A stretch of DNA of 64,000 nt. Origin: PALSA-693 sp963834725 (GTDB lineage Bacteria > Actinomycetota > Acidimicrobiia > Acidimicrobiales > Palsa-688). The translations under genes and the position numbers were made by a program. The notes below the pieces were generated by a model. That model was not told the DNA's origin. It saw only the letters and a program-made list of their open reading frames with translations, and searched no databases. The DNA lies in NCBI GenBank assembly GCA_963834725.1, contig CAWICN010000001.1, forward strand, positions 2,914,001 to 2,978,000, read 5' to 3'. Numbering within the stretch: position 1 is the first letter of the stretch; each line of letters begins with the position of its first letter. Below, one piece after another: positions 1-8,462 of this stretch.

Positions 1-40
1 ATCCCGAGCAACACCCAGGCGCAACCAAGAGGGGGTTGCT

Positions 41-814
41 ATGACCTTCGATATGGTGTTGGTCGAGCGGGACGGCCCATTCGCCACCATTACGATGAAC
101 CGACCGGATCGACGCAACGCCCTGTCGTTCGAGCACATGCGCGAGCTGATCGCGGCTTTTCGCGAGGTCGGCGAGAGCGACGCCCGAGGGGTGATCCTGG
201 CCGGCAATGGACCGGTGTTCTCCGCCGGCCACGACTTCGCCGATATGGCTGGCGCCGATCTGATCGCGATGCGGGAGCTGCTGTGGACGTGCACCGAGCT
301 GATGACGACCATGCAACGACTGCGCCAACCCGTGGTCGCCCGGGTGCATGCGCTGGCAACCGCGGCCGGGTGCCAATTGGTAGCCAACGCCGATCTGGCC
401 GTCGCCGCTGAAGGGGCGGGATTCGCCACTCCCGGCGGGAAAGGTGGCTGGTTTTGTCACACCCCACTCGTCGCCGTGAGCCGGGCCGTGGGGCGCAAGC
501 AGGCCATGGAGATGGCGCTCACCGGCGACACCATCGACGCCCGGACCGCCCTGGAGTGGGGCCTGGTCAATCGGGTGGTCGCCGCTGACGAACTCGACGC
601 GGCCACCCTGGACCTCCTCGAGCGGGCCACCCGGGGCAGCGCCGTGTCCAAGGCGGTAGGCAAGCAGGTCCTCTACACGCAGCTTGGGATGGACCAGGAC
701 CGGGCCTACGCCTACGCGGTCGAGGTCATGGCCGCGACGAGCCAGATGGCCGATGCCCAGGAAGGAATGGCCTCGTTCCTGGAGAAGCGCCCGCCGAAAT
801 GGGTGGATCGATAG
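41..814 (+). CDS. Enoyl-CoA hydratase/isomerase family protein (ECHDC3-like)
   Basis: A 257-aa crotonase-fold protein, full length for the family. The oxyanion-hole segment SAGHDF lies near residue 60 and an ALATAAGCQLVANADLAVA helix near residue 105. The central segment FATPGGKGGWFCHTPLVAVS resembles ECHDC3-type members and lacks the first catalytic glutamate of true 2-enoyl-CoA hydratases, so hydratase activity is doubtful; acyl-CoA binding is the safer call. ATG start with a purine-rich AAGAGGGGG about 6 nt upstream. It stands alone; the next genes are on the other strand. Confidence 0.85.
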   Translation: MTFDMVLVERDGPFATITMNRPDRRNALSFEHMRELIAAFREVGESDARGVILAGNGPVFSAGHDFADMAGADLIAMRELLWTCTELMTTMQRLRQPVVARVHALATAAGCQLVANADLAVAAEGAGFATPGGKGGWFCHTPLVAVSRAVGRKQAMEMALTGDTIDARTALEWGLVNRVVAADELDAATLDLLERATRGSAVSKAVGKQVLYTQLGMDQDRAYAYAVEVMAATSQMADAQEGMASFLEKRPPKWVDR

Positions 815-923
815 TCCAGAACGCCGACGGATCGGGGCTCCATCGGGCAGGACGGCCCGGCTCAGGGCTCCCGCCTTAGTACTTCGAATCTGAAGCACTC
901 AGGTTACGCTGCGGGCGCGCCGC

Positions 924-1866
924 CTACGGCCACGACACCTCCACCGCGGTCCCCCGACCCGGGGCAGATTGCACGTCGAAGTTGGCCCCGATGGCCTCGG
1001 CCCGCTCGCGCATGCCGACGAGACCGAAAGTCCCGGGCCTGGCATCGACGGCAGGATTGAAGCCGGCACCGTCGTCGGTGATGCGAATCAGGCAACCAGG
1101 GACCACCTCGACGTGGATCCGGCCCGCTCCTCCATGCCTCGCCGCGTTTCCCACCGCCTCGCGCACGATCTGCGACAGCGCGTCGCGCTCGGAGGGACTC
1201 AGCCGCCGCCCGGGATCGACGTCCAGGCTCAGACCGACTCCGTGCTGCAAGGCCGCTGTGGCCGCGGTTTGGGCCAGCTCGGCGGTCGCGTCGTCGGAAG
1301 ACGGCGATGCCCGGGAAGCCACGACCCGACGGGATTCGAACAGGGCGCGCCGGGCCGCCGCCGCCACCTCGGCGCGCCATACCGGGTCGACTTCGCCGAC
1401 GCTCGACCCACTCTGGCTAGCGATGAACGCCAGGTCCTGCGCCAGGCCGTCGTGGAGGTCGCGGGCGAGCGCTCGGCGCTCATCCGCCCGCGCCAGCGCA
1501 GCCTGGGCATCCCAGCGAGATTTGATCTCCACGCACCCCCCGACCAGCCAGGGCGACCACCGCCAGAAGCCGGACCACCTCGGGGGCCAGACGGGGCCCT
1601 TCGTATGGCGCGAAGAGCGACGCCACACCCCCGAAGAGGGGACCCGCCCCGGCCAGCAGCACCATCGCGGCGGCCACGACCAGATCGCTCCGGCGCCCGT
1701 AGCGCAGGAAGCGGGCGACCGAAACGAGGGCCACAAAGGTGCCGACCAGGACCACCGCGGTGTCGACGGCGACCCGGGCGGTCGGGAGGTAGTAGAGGAA
1801 GCGCACCGGTGGTGCACCGATCACGATGGCGGTTGCGACCAGACCTGCCGCCCCGCCCCAGCACCA
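924..1866 (-). pseudogene. NarL-type sensor histidine kinase, frameshifted and 5'-truncated
   Basis: The C-terminal half reads as a complete HisKA_3/HATPase kinase. The phosphoacceptor box is ALARDLHDGLAQDLAFI; the ATP-binding boxes are IVREAVGNAARHGGAG, ITDDGAGFNP and GTFGLVGMRERAEAIGA. The stop is at 924-926. The hydrophobic N-terminal part (transmembrane segments such as LVVAAAMVLLAGAGPLFGG) is in another frame, and the switch falls at a run of six C (1536-1541 on the given strand). Removing one base gives a continuous reading from the membrane part into VEIKSRWDAQ and the kinase. The 5' end runs out into a PadR remnant in a third frame, and no good start codon is visible. Either a decayed gene or a homopolymer error combined with a real 5' deletion. 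Confidence 0.7.
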
Positions 1867-2053
1867 CCTTGATGAACAACACCGTCTGCAGATGAGGCTC
1901 GGCCTCAACCGGTTCGGCCAGCCCGGTATCCACCTCGTGCCGGCCGAGGGCCGTGATCTGGTAGCGCTTACGGTCGGGACCGGCGCCCGGCTCGACCTCG
2001 CGGGGCCCCACTCTGCCGTCCCGGGTCAACCGCGACAGGGTGGACCCCGCCGG
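1867..2053 (-). pseudogene. PadR-family regulator remnant
   Basis: Directly after the stop codon of the SDR gene, and in the same frame, the sequence reads STLSRLTRDGRVGPREVE, then GPDRKRYQITALGRHEVD, then a C-terminal segment with LAEPVEAEPHLQTVLFIKVVL. This is the recognition-helix end, wing and start of the C-terminal domain of a PadR winged-helix regulator. The first part of the helix-turn-helix and most of the C-terminal domain are missing. A TTG at 2027-2029 could start translation but would give a protein without a DNA-binding helix. Best read as an internal fragment left by deletions. Confidence 0.6.
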
Positions 2054-2851
2054 TCAGTAGAAAATCGGTCCCTTGACCCCGCCGCCGCAGGCGATGACGT
2101 CGCCGGTGACAGCCACGCTCAGCGGCGAGGCCAGCCAGGTCACAAGGGTCGCAACCTCGTCTGCGGTCACCATGCGCCCGATGGCGTAGCCCGCACCGAT
2201 ACGCGCCTCGAGATCGGCCACGCTGATGCCCTGGCGATCGGCCCGCTCGGCGAGAACCCGCGGTGTGGCTTCGGTCCGCACCAGTCCCGGGCTGACACCG
2301 GTCACGTTGATTCCCAAAGCGCCCAGCTCGTCGGCGGCGTTCTTGGTGAGCGCCACGACTGCTGCGTTGCGCATCGAGGTGAGTACCGCCCCCGACATCC
2401 GCGACCCCAGTCCGTCCACGTTGATGATGCGTCCCCATCTGTTGGCCGCCATCAACGGTGCCACTTCCCGGATCATGCGCTGATAGCCGAGCACTTTCAC
2501 ATTGACATCGGCGAAAAAGGTCGCCGTGTCAAGGTCCACCACCCTCTGTGGCGGAGCCTGGCCGCTCGGCTGGGCCGCGCTATTGACCAGGATGTCCACC
2601 CCGCCGAGCGCTTCTGTCGCCCGGGCCACGAAGGCCCGGGCCGACGCATCGTCGCCGGTGTCCACCACGATCGGCCGGACGGTGGCGCCCGCGGCGCCGA
2701 GCTCCGTCGCGGTGACCTCGAGCGGTTCGGGGTGGCGAGCGCCGATGACAACGGCGACGCCCTCTCCTACCAGGGCGCCAGCGACCGCCTTGCCGATCCC
2801 CCGGCTCCCGCCGGTCACAATGGCACGTTTGCCGGTCAGTTGCAGATCCAT
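2054..2851 (-). CDS. SDR-family protein lacking the catalytic Tyr/Lys
   Basis: A 265-aa Rossmann-fold short-chain dehydrogenase/reductase. The cofactor loop TGGSRGIGKAV is at residues 13-23 and the structural DILVNSAAQ near residue 85. The region that should carry Ser, YxxxK reads IINVDGLGSRMSG then LTSMRNAAVVALTKN: by alignment to the AAVxALTKN anchor, Tyr is Thr and Lys is Asn. The C-terminus GDVIACGGGVKGPIFY is typical of the family. An SDR subgroup with Arg-Asn in place of the catalytic pair exists, so the gene is probably intact but may bind rather than reduce its ligand. ATG start. Confidence 0.8.
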   Translation of the reverse strand: MDLQLTGKRAIVTGGSRGIGKAVAGALVGEGVAVVIGARHPEPLEVTATELGAAGATVRPIVVDTGDDASARAFVARATEALGGVDILVNSAAQPSGQAPPQRVVDLDTATFFADVNVKVLGYQRMIREVAPLMAANRWGRIINVDGLGSRMSGAVLTSMRNAAVVALTKNAADELGALGINVTGVSPGLVRTEATPRVLAERADRQGISVADLEARIGAGYAIGRMVTADEVATLVTWLASPLSVAVTGDVIACGGGVKGPIFY

Positions 2852-2972
2852 AGAACCCCCATCGATATGCGGCGCGTCTGGTCGGCCCGTCGCGTCGGCC
2901 TGGATTGTTGGCCTGAGCGTCAGACCACCGGGAGGCTCCCCCTCGTCGGGGACGAGGGGACGGGTGAGCCGA

Positions 2973-3398
2973 CTACCCGGACACCTTCGGATCCCGGCCC
3001 TGGGCGTGCGGCCCCGTCTGGCGCGGCGCGACCATGGGCAGGAGTGGGGGCAGCGTCGGCGCGCCGGCTCCGGGCCAGATCAGTTCGGGAAACTGACCGC
3101 GGTCGAAGGCGAGGACGAACAGGCGGATCGGCGACGGAAGGGAGACGGAGATCGGCCACCACCAGTGGGGAGCGTTGATGGTCGCCCGGCTCAACCCGAT
3201 CTTGACCTTCCTGATACCCGGCTCGACTCCAACCACGGCGTGAAGGTAGCGAGCGATGGGACAGTGGGCACCCAGGTACGGATACCCCTGTACTCCGGCT
3301 CGCTGCAGCGACCTCGCCACCGTCTCCGGGGTGCTGCCCAGCTGATCGAGCAGGATCGAAACATTGCGTTTGGTGACCGCTCGCTCGCGCCTCTTCAC
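2973..3398 (-). CDS. Conserved hypothetical protein (small actinobacterial type)
   Basis: A 141-aa protein with GTG start; GGAGG lies 7 nt upstream, which fixes the start. The N-terminal half includes PETVARSLQRAGVQGYPYLG and HCPIARYLHAVVG. The middle includes ISVSLPSPIRLFVLAFDRG, a pattern (Cys-Pro-Ile-Ala, then LPxxVxxFVxxFDxG) that I associate with short actinobacterial proteins of unknown function. The tail after residue 115 is Pro/Gly-rich. No signal peptide or membrane helix. Function unknown. Confidence 0.55.
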   Translation of the reverse strand: MKRRERAVTKRNVSILLDQLGSTPETVARSLQRAGVQGYPYLGAHCPIARYLHAVVGVEPGIRKVKIGLSRATINAPHWWWPISVSLPSPIRLFVLAFDRGQFPELIWPGAGAPTLPPLLPMVAPRQTGPHAQGRDPKVSG

Positions 3399-3539
3399 GG
3401 CTCAGCCTCCTGTGCTGGTTTCGATGCTGTCGACACTACGAGCTAATGGGGTCCGTTGGCTAGAGGCCACCCGAAAGAAGATGGACCGGGGGTGCGGGCG
3501 CGCAAGCAACGACGCCGCCCGGGATGGTCAGCCGAGCGA

Positions 3540-4355
3540 CTACGACGACGACGACCGGGCGTAGACCCGCACGGCGATGATCACGAAGATCGCAAAAATG
3601 GCCAGCGTCCAGAGCAGCGCTTGCCAGAGCCACTGACTCGCGGGCAGGCCCGATAGCAAGGCCCGCGTTGTTGTCACCGTCACGCTGACCGGCTGGTGGT
3701 TGGCGAAGACTTGCAGCCAACCCGGCATGTTGGCGACCGGCACGAACGCGGAACTGGCGAACACCAGGGGGAACAGGGGGATGAATCCCGCGACCTGGGC
3801 GGTCTCGGGATCCCGTACGGCCAGCCCCACGGCGGCGAACACCCAGGAGAAGGCGTACCCGAAGGCCAGCACGAGCAGGACCGCTCCGACATTCCCGGCC
3901 GGGCTGCCGTGAAACCTGAACCCCACGAGCACCCCGACTCCCAACATGAGCAACACCACGAAGACGTTCCGGGCCAGGTCGGCCAGGGTCCGGCCGGCCA
4001 GCACCGCGGAACGGGCCATCGGCAAAGTGCGGAACCGGTCGATCACCCCTTCTTTGAGGTCAGTGGCCAGCCCGACGGCCGTCTGGGCCCCTCCGAAGAG
4101 GACGACCTGCACGAAGATCCCCGGCATCAGATAGTTGACATACGAGGTGCCCGGCGTCCGGATGGAGCCGCCGAAGACGAAGCGGAACAGCAGCACGAAC
4201 ATGATCGGCTGGACCGCCGAGAAGAACAGCAGCTGCGGGGTGCGCGTGATCCGCCTCAAGTCCCGCTGGGCGATGCCGATCGTGTCGCTGAGCGCCAGCG
4301 CCGGGGTCATCGACGCTGCCCTGGGGGCCGGGCGATCGGTGGCGACGCCGGTCAT
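3540..4355 (-). CDS. ABC-2 type transporter permease (DrrB-like)
   Basis: A 271-aa integral membrane protein with about six hydrophobic segments, for example LLFFSAVQPIMFVLLFRFVFG near residue 45 and VFVVLLMLGVGVLVGFRF near residue 135. ABC-2 permeases of the daunorubicin-resistance (DrrB) type form the membrane half of lipid or drug exporters. The stretch FGGAQTAVGLATDLKEGVIDRFRTLPMAR is the usual cytoplasmic loop. Its ATG overlaps the TGA of the ATPase gene by 4 bp (ATGA), so the two are translationally coupled. The substrate cannot be read from sequence. Confidence 0.9.
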   Translation of the reverse strand: MTGVATDRPAPRAASMTPALALSDTIGIAQRDLRRITRTPQLLFFSAVQPIMFVLLFRFVFGGSIRTPGTSYVNYLMPGIFVQVVLFGGAQTAVGLATDLKEGVIDRFRTLPMARSAVLAGRTLADLARNVFVVLLMLGVGVLVGFRFHGSPAGNVGAVLLVLAFGYAFSWVFAAVGLAVRDPETAQVAGFIPLFPLVFASSAFVPVANMPGWLQVFANHQPVSVTVTTTRALLSGLPASQWLWQALLWTLAIFAIFVIIAVRVYARSSSS

Positions 4356-5365
4356 GAGCGACCCCTTCCGGTAGGGGCGCCGGTCATCTCTGGCTCTTCA
4401 GCGCCGACGTCGTGCGAGGCCTCGGTGCCGTGCCCGGTGAGTGAGAGGAAGACGTCGTCGAGCGATGGCCGCCTGATGCCCAGATCGGAGAGGGCGACGC
4501 CGAGGTCGGTCAGCCGCCTGCCGGCCTCGATCAGGCCACCCGGCCCGGCGCGAGTCGGAATGGATACCCGGAGTTGGTCTTCGTCGATCTGCGGATGCCC
4601 GTCGCCGAATGCAGCAATGATCTCGCCGGCGCGACCGAGATCCCCGGCATCAGCGACCCGTATCTCGAGCACGTCGCCCCCCATCTGGTCCTTGAGCTCG
4701 TCAGACGTTCCTTCGGCGATGATTCTTCCCTCGTCGACGACCACCACCCGGTGGGCCAGATAGTCGGCCTCTTCGAGGTATTGAGTGGTGAGGAGCACGG
4801 TCGTTCCTTCCCCGACCAGATCCTCGATGTAGCGCCAGACGTCGTTGCGAGTGCGAGGATCGAGCCCGGTTGTGGGTTCGTCCAGGATGAGCACCCGGGG
4901 TCGTCCCACCAGGCTGGCGCCCAGGTCAAGACGGCGCCGCATCCCGCCCGAATAACCCTTCACGATTCGATCGGCGGCCCTCGTGAGAGCGAAGCGCTCG
5001 AGCACCATCTGGGCCCGTTCGGCTCGTTCCGCCTTCGAGAGATGGTAGAGGCGGCCCACCAGCTCGAGGTTCTCCCGGCCGGTCAGCAACTCGTCGACAG
5101 CGGCAAACTGACCGGCCAACCCGATCACCGAACGCAGCGGGGTGGCCTCGGATACGACGTCGTAGCCCGCCACCCGGGCCCGGCCGGCGTCGGGCCGAAG
5201 CAGTGTCGTCAGGATGCGTACCAGTGTGGTTTTGCCCGCCCCGTTGGGCCCGAGCAGCGCCAGCACCCTCCCCTCTTCGCCCATCAGGTCTACTCCGGCG
5301 AGCGCCACCGTCGGACCGAACGACTTCCTGATGCCCTCGACCTCGATGGTCGCCGGGTAGGCCAT
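4352..5365 (-). CDS. ABC transporter ATP-binding protein (DrrA-like)
   Basis: A 337-aa nucleotide-binding subunit partnering the permease just downstream. Walker A is LLGPNGAGKTTLVRI, the signature is KGYSGGMRRRLDLGASL, and Walker B plus its Glu is VLILDEPTTGLDPRTR. The C-terminal ~90 residues are the DrrA-type extension. The reading frame is open to 5503, but the start is placed at ATG 5365 (MAYPATIEVEG) because GAGGAGA lies 6 nt upstream and the residues before it are low-complexity. Role: powering a drug or lipid exporter. Confidence 0.92.
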   Translation of the reverse strand: MAYPATIEVEGIRKSFGPTVALAGVDLMGEEGRVLALLGPNGAGKTTLVRILTTLLRPDAGRARVAGYDVVSEATPLRSVIGLAGQFAAVDELLTGRENLELVGRLYHLSKAERAERAQMVLERFALTRAADRIVKGYSGGMRRRLDLGASLVGRPRVLILDEPTTGLDPRTRNDVWRYIEDLVGEGTTVLLTTQYLEEADYLAHRVVVVDEGRIIAEGTSDELKDQMGGDVLEIRVADAGDLGRAGEIIAAFGDGHPQIDEDQLRVSIPTRAGPGGLIEAGRRLTDLGVALSDLGIRRPSLDDVFLSLTGHGTEASHDVGAEEPEMTGAPTGRGRS

Positions 5366-5539
5366 GAGCTGTCTCCTCGTCCTCGCCGTTAGCTTCATCC
5401 TCGGCGCCAAGCCGGCGCGATCCGACGCTGATCCTCGCGAAGATCGAGCAGGTCCGTCCATCGGGACCAGCCGGCCGCCCCGCCCCGGGACCATCGGGAC
5501 CATCCGGCTCAGCCGGCCGTGCGCCCAGGACGATCGGGC

Positions 5540-5944
5540 TCAGCCGGCCGCGCCGCCCCCCTGCCGCGCGTAGTCGTCGGCCAGTTGCGGCGGCGCGCAT
5601 GCCAGCCAGGCGTCGACGATCGCGTCCCGGAGAGCCTTACCGGTCACCCGTTTGAGCTGGATGAGGATTGCCGAGTAGCCGTCGAAGTGCGGGATCGTGA
5701 AGAAGGCCCTTGACGAAGCGGCGAGAACCGCCTCCTTCTCGTTGAGGTCCGCGACCCGAACAGCGACGATCGGACCTTCCGGTGGGACCGTCGCCCCAAA
5801 TCGCTTGATGTCCGCCTTGCTGAACGGCCGTTCCCACACGAACACCTTTCCGCGCACCAGCCACGTGAGGTTGCCGTGGCGTTCGCCCGCCGTGACCTCC
5901 GGAAGGTCCGTGGCCATGCGTTCGACATCGTCAAGGGTCTGCAT
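5540..5944 (-). CDS. MmcQ/YjbR family DNA-binding-fold protein
   Basis: A 134-aa single-domain protein of the MmcQ/YjbR (CyaY-like fold) family. Typical features are an N-terminal helix with a Leu-Pro-Glu-Val segment, WLVRGKVFVWERPF, a basic strand region, VAVRVADLNEK and the ending VDAWLACAPPQLADDY. Cellular role unknown; the fold is often annotated as DNA-binding on structural grounds. It begins 3 bp after the metallophosphoesterase stop, so the two probably share a message. Confidence 0.85.
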   Translation of the reverse strand: MQTLDDVERMATDLPEVTAGERHGNLTWLVRGKVFVWERPFSKADIKRFGATVPPEGPIVAVRVADLNEKEAVLAASSRAFFTIPHFDGYSAILIQLKRVTGKALRDAIVDAWLACAPPQLADDYARQGGGAAG

Positions 5945-5947
5945 CGC

Positions 5948-6562
5948 TCAGCGAACACGGGGACGGGGGCCCCGCACGCAGGGCGCCACCGCGGGACCGG
6001 CGAAGGACACTTCGACCTCGCCGCTGCCGATATTGACGATGTTGAGCTCGAAGCGCCCGGGGTGCAGGTCGAGGAGGCCGATGGTGCCCAGAATGCCCAC
6101 ATAGCCGTAAGGCATCGTCGGACTTCCCGGATTGATGAGGCAGGTACCGCCGGGCAGGCCCCAGGCCATCGGTACGTGAGTGTGGCCACAAAGCGCGATG
6201 TCGACGTGCTCGCCGAGTCGGCGACGGACGAGGTCCGCGGCCGCGTCGTCCGGCCGGCCGTCGGCATCCTCGAGGTCATGGGTCAAACCGATGCGAAAGC
6301 CCTCGACATCGAAGATGAAGCGGTCGGCCACGCGGCGGTCTTCGGCCACTCCCGGCCGGCCGTAATACGGCTTCAAAGTGTCGCCATTGCCCCTCGCGGC
6401 CAGCACCGGCGCCAGGGCTTCCAGGCGGTCGACCACCTCGATGCAATGGAGATCCCCGCAGTGCAAGATGCGGTCGCATCCTTTCAGCGTCTCGTAGGCC
6501 TCGCCGGGCAGGTCGGGCCCCGCTTCGGGAATGTGGGTGTCGGCGAGCAGGCCCAGCCGCAT
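5948..6562 (-). CDS. YfcE/MJ0936-type metallophosphoesterase
   Basis: A 204-aa calcineurin-like phosphoesterase. Metal ligands are visible in order: LLADTH (D-x-H), HCGDLH (G-D), RGNGD (G-N), LTHDLED, and the C-terminal CGHTHVP (G-H-T-H). Small enzymes of this group hydrolyse phosphodiesters in vitro; the natural substrate is unknown. The frame is open upstream to 6742, but the start is set at ATG 6562 (MRLGLLADTH) because the family begins there. Likely cotranscribed with the MmcQ/YjbR gene. Confidence 0.88.
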   Translation of the reverse strand: MRLGLLADTHIPEAGPDLPGEAYETLKGCDRILHCGDLHCIEVVDRLEALAPVLAARGNGDTLKPYYGRPGVAEDRRVADRFIFDVEGFRIGLTHDLEDADGRPDDAAADLVRRRLGEHVDIALCGHTHVPMAWGLPGGTCLINPGSPTMPYGYVGILGTIGLLDLHPGRFELNIVNIGSGEVEVSFAGPAVAPCVRGPRPRVR

Positions 6563-6821
6563 CGCTCCATCATGGCAGCCAGCCGGTTCAGTCGGAAAGC
6601 GACAGGCGCGATGGCACCAGCGACCTGGCTTTGATGCGGTCTGGGCCGTGAGCACCGGGCGCCCGACCCGCCAGGGCCTTGTGCGGCGCAAGGACGGCTG
6701 ACCGCCGCGCCCGCGAATGACCGCGGATGACAAGGGATCCACCGGGCCGGGTGCTAGCCTCGGTCAGCAGGCGCAGTACTGAAGTTTTCCGGTATGACCT
6801 TTGCGGAGGTGACATCAGCAG

Positions 6822-7595
6822 GTGTTCGGCCTTGATCTGGCGTACCGCATGTACTCCGCCCGCTTGCGCCGGCAACTCGTCGGCGGTCCAATGCCCAATC
6901 ATGTCGGCCTCATCATGGACGGTAATCGCCGCTGGGCCCGGCAGATGGGTCTGGCTGACCCGAAAGTCGGCCACAAGTACGGTGCCGATCACGTGGAAGA
7001 CGTGCTCCATTGGTGCGAGAAGGCCGGGATCAAGCATGTCACGGTGTTCGTATGCTCCACAGAAAACCTGACGAACCGCAGCGACACCGAAGTCGACTAC
7101 CTGATGCGGGTGATCGAACAGGTGGTGGCGGTCAACCTCAGCCGGAATCCAACCTGGCAGGTGCATATCGCCGGTACCCTCGACCTGCTGCCCGACAGCA
7201 CCGCCACTGCGTTGAAAAAGGCCGTCGAGGCGAGCCGCGATTGCACGACCGGGGCCCACGTCACGCTGGCGGTCGGTTACGGCGGCCGGCAAGAGGTGAT
7301 CGATGCGTTGCGCGCCCTACTCCACGAGCACGACGCGGCCGGCACGACCCTCGCCGAACTGGCCGAGACGGTGACCACCGAGGACATCGCCCGCCATCTC
7401 TACACGGCGGGGCAGCCCGACCCCGACCTGGTCATTCGCACGAGTGGCGAGCTTCGGCTGTCGAATTTCCTGCTATGGCAGAGCGCCTACTCCGAACTGT
7501 ATTTCTGCGAGGCTTACTGGCCCGCCTTCAGGGAGATCGACTTCCTCCGGGCCTTGCGAAGCTTTGCGGCCCGGGAGCGCCGTTACGGAGGCTGA
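6822..7595 (+). CDS. Z-type (cis-)isoprenyl diphosphate synthase
   Basis: A 257-aa member of the undecaprenyl diphosphate synthase family, which extends allylic diphosphates with isopentenyl diphosphate to make the lipid carrier for cell-wall glycans. Motif I is LIMDGNRRWAR with the catalytic Asp at residue 33. The STEN motif follows (VCSTENLTNR), then the C-terminal DLVIRTSGELRLSNFLLWQSAYSE signature. A GTG start is used. Chain length cannot be decided; the N-terminal extension resembles short-chain mycobacterial Z-farnesyl synthases. Relevant to the glycan cluster at the right end, which needs polyprenyl phosphate. Confidence 0.92.
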   Translation: MFGLDLAYRMYSARLRRQLVGGPMPNHVGLIMDGNRRWARQMGLADPKVGHKYGADHVEDVLHWCEKAGIKHVTVFVCSTENLTNRSDTEVDYLMRVIEQVVAVNLSRNPTWQVHIAGTLDLLPDSTATALKKAVEASRDCTTGAHVTLAVGYGGRQEVIDALRALLHEHDAAGTTLAELAETVTTEDIARHLYTAGQPDPDLVIRTSGELRLSNFLLWQSAYSELYFCEAYWPAFREIDFLRALRSFAARERRYGG

Positions 7596-7619
7596 TCGGC
7601 GAGGTCCCGGGACGTGGTT

Positions 7620-7651
7620 GGGAGTGGGGACGAGCGGCTCGGATCACTCCC
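7620..7651. terminator. Weak hairpin between convergent genes
   Basis: Arms GGGAGTG (7620-7626) and CACTCCC (7645-7651) enclose an inner CGAGC-G-GCTCG dyad. It sits 25 nt after the isoprenyl synthase stop, between it and a leftward remnant. No U-tract follows, so termination is only suggested. Confidence 0.35.
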
Positions 7652-7688
7652 AGAAACGGCGAGGACTTCTCCGTCAGGGCGTGGAAGC

Positions 7689-8090
7689 TTAGGTGGGCGC
7701 GTTCATGCGGCCCCCTTCCGGTTGGCGGCGAGCGTTCGGCCGACAGGACCTCCGGGTGGGTGCTCCCCCGGCACCGGCAAAACGGCGGGCCGGACCGGGC
7801 GCCGGGGGCACCTCGTCGAGATCGCCGGGGATGACCCTTGCCGGGACAGCCGCCAGCGCTTCGAGCTCGGCAGCGGTCAGGCCGTCGAGCCGGTCGCGGA
7901 TCTCGTCGAGCGACAGGCCTTCACGCTGGAGCCGCCTGATGGCCACCGGGCAGAGGACATGCCGGCGGCCGTACACCAGCGCCCGTCCGCGCGTCCCCGG
8001 GCGAGGCAGCAGCAGAAGCAGCAGCCCCAGAGGGACGCGGTACCGGGTTCGCTCCGGGCGCCGCCACCCTCTGTCTTCGCCCCCGGCCCA
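7689..8090 (-). pseudogene. MerR-type regulator, 5'-truncated remnant
   Basis: The readable part has GTRGRALVYGRRHVL, then AIRRLQREGLSLDEIRDRL and DGLTAAELEALA. These match the wing and dimerisation start of MerR-like helix-turn-helix proteins (the Y-x-R-x-H-V then RLQxxGLSLxEI pattern). The upstream residues give VPLGLLLLLLPRP, with a Leu run from CAG/CTG triplets where the first helix-turn-helix should lie, and nothing before it resembles one. The frame stays open to 8156 but is low-complexity. Best read as the C-terminal piece of a regulator, joined upstream to a repeat-rich non-coding stretch. Confidence 0.45.
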
Positions 8091-8176
8091 CCAGCGTCCT
8101 TTCCGACTCCGGGCTCCGTCACTCCGACCCGGCTCACCCGCCCCGCCGGGCGACAAACCTGGGCGCGTTCGGTGAA

Positions 8177-8239
8177 GTTGGGTGCAGTTTTAGCGATTTT
8201 AAGCCCCTCATCGCGCCCAAGGCGCAAACTGCACCCAAC
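8177..8239. repeat. 14-bp perfect inverted repeat with nested hairpin
   Basis: Left arm GTTGGGTGCAGTTT (8177-8190) and right arm AAACTGCACCCAAC (8226-8239) are exact reverse complements, separated by 35 nt. The spacer itself contains GCGCC-CAA-GGCGC (8213-8225). Possible roles are a structured RNA, a small non-autonomous element or a terminator; no target-site duplication is evident. Confidence 0.7.
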
Positions 8240-8344
8240 GCTGTCAACCCTGCAGGATGGGGCGGAGTCGAACACCGTCCAACCCGGTGTGGTTGCCCAA
8301 CAGGATCCCGGCCGGGCTGGATCCGGGCCCGGATCCGGGTCAGG

Positions 8345-8410
8345 TCCGCACCGAGTCCGCACCGAGTCGGCACCGAGTCGGCACCGAATCCACACGGAGT
8401 CCGCGCCGAA
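8345..8410. repeat. 11-bp tandem repeat, six copies
   Basis: Six head-to-tail copies of TCCGCACCGAG, the last four with one to three changes. The period matches one turn of B-DNA, so every copy would face the same side of the helix. It lies between the inverted repeat and the end of the TfoX-N gene. Confidence 0.8.
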
Positions 8411-8462
8411 GACGCACACCGAAGCCGCGCCAGCACGGTTGGTCCATCGCCCCGGGGCCGAC

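Larger units (their letters stand above)
8091..8462. other. Gene-free, repeat-rich interval
   Basis: About 370 bp between the MerR remnant and the TfoX-N gene with no convincing gene. It holds a long inverted repeat (8177-8239), GGATCC/CCGGGC-rich palindromic words (8303-8340) and an 11-bp tandem array (8345-8410), listed separately. Confidence 0.6.
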
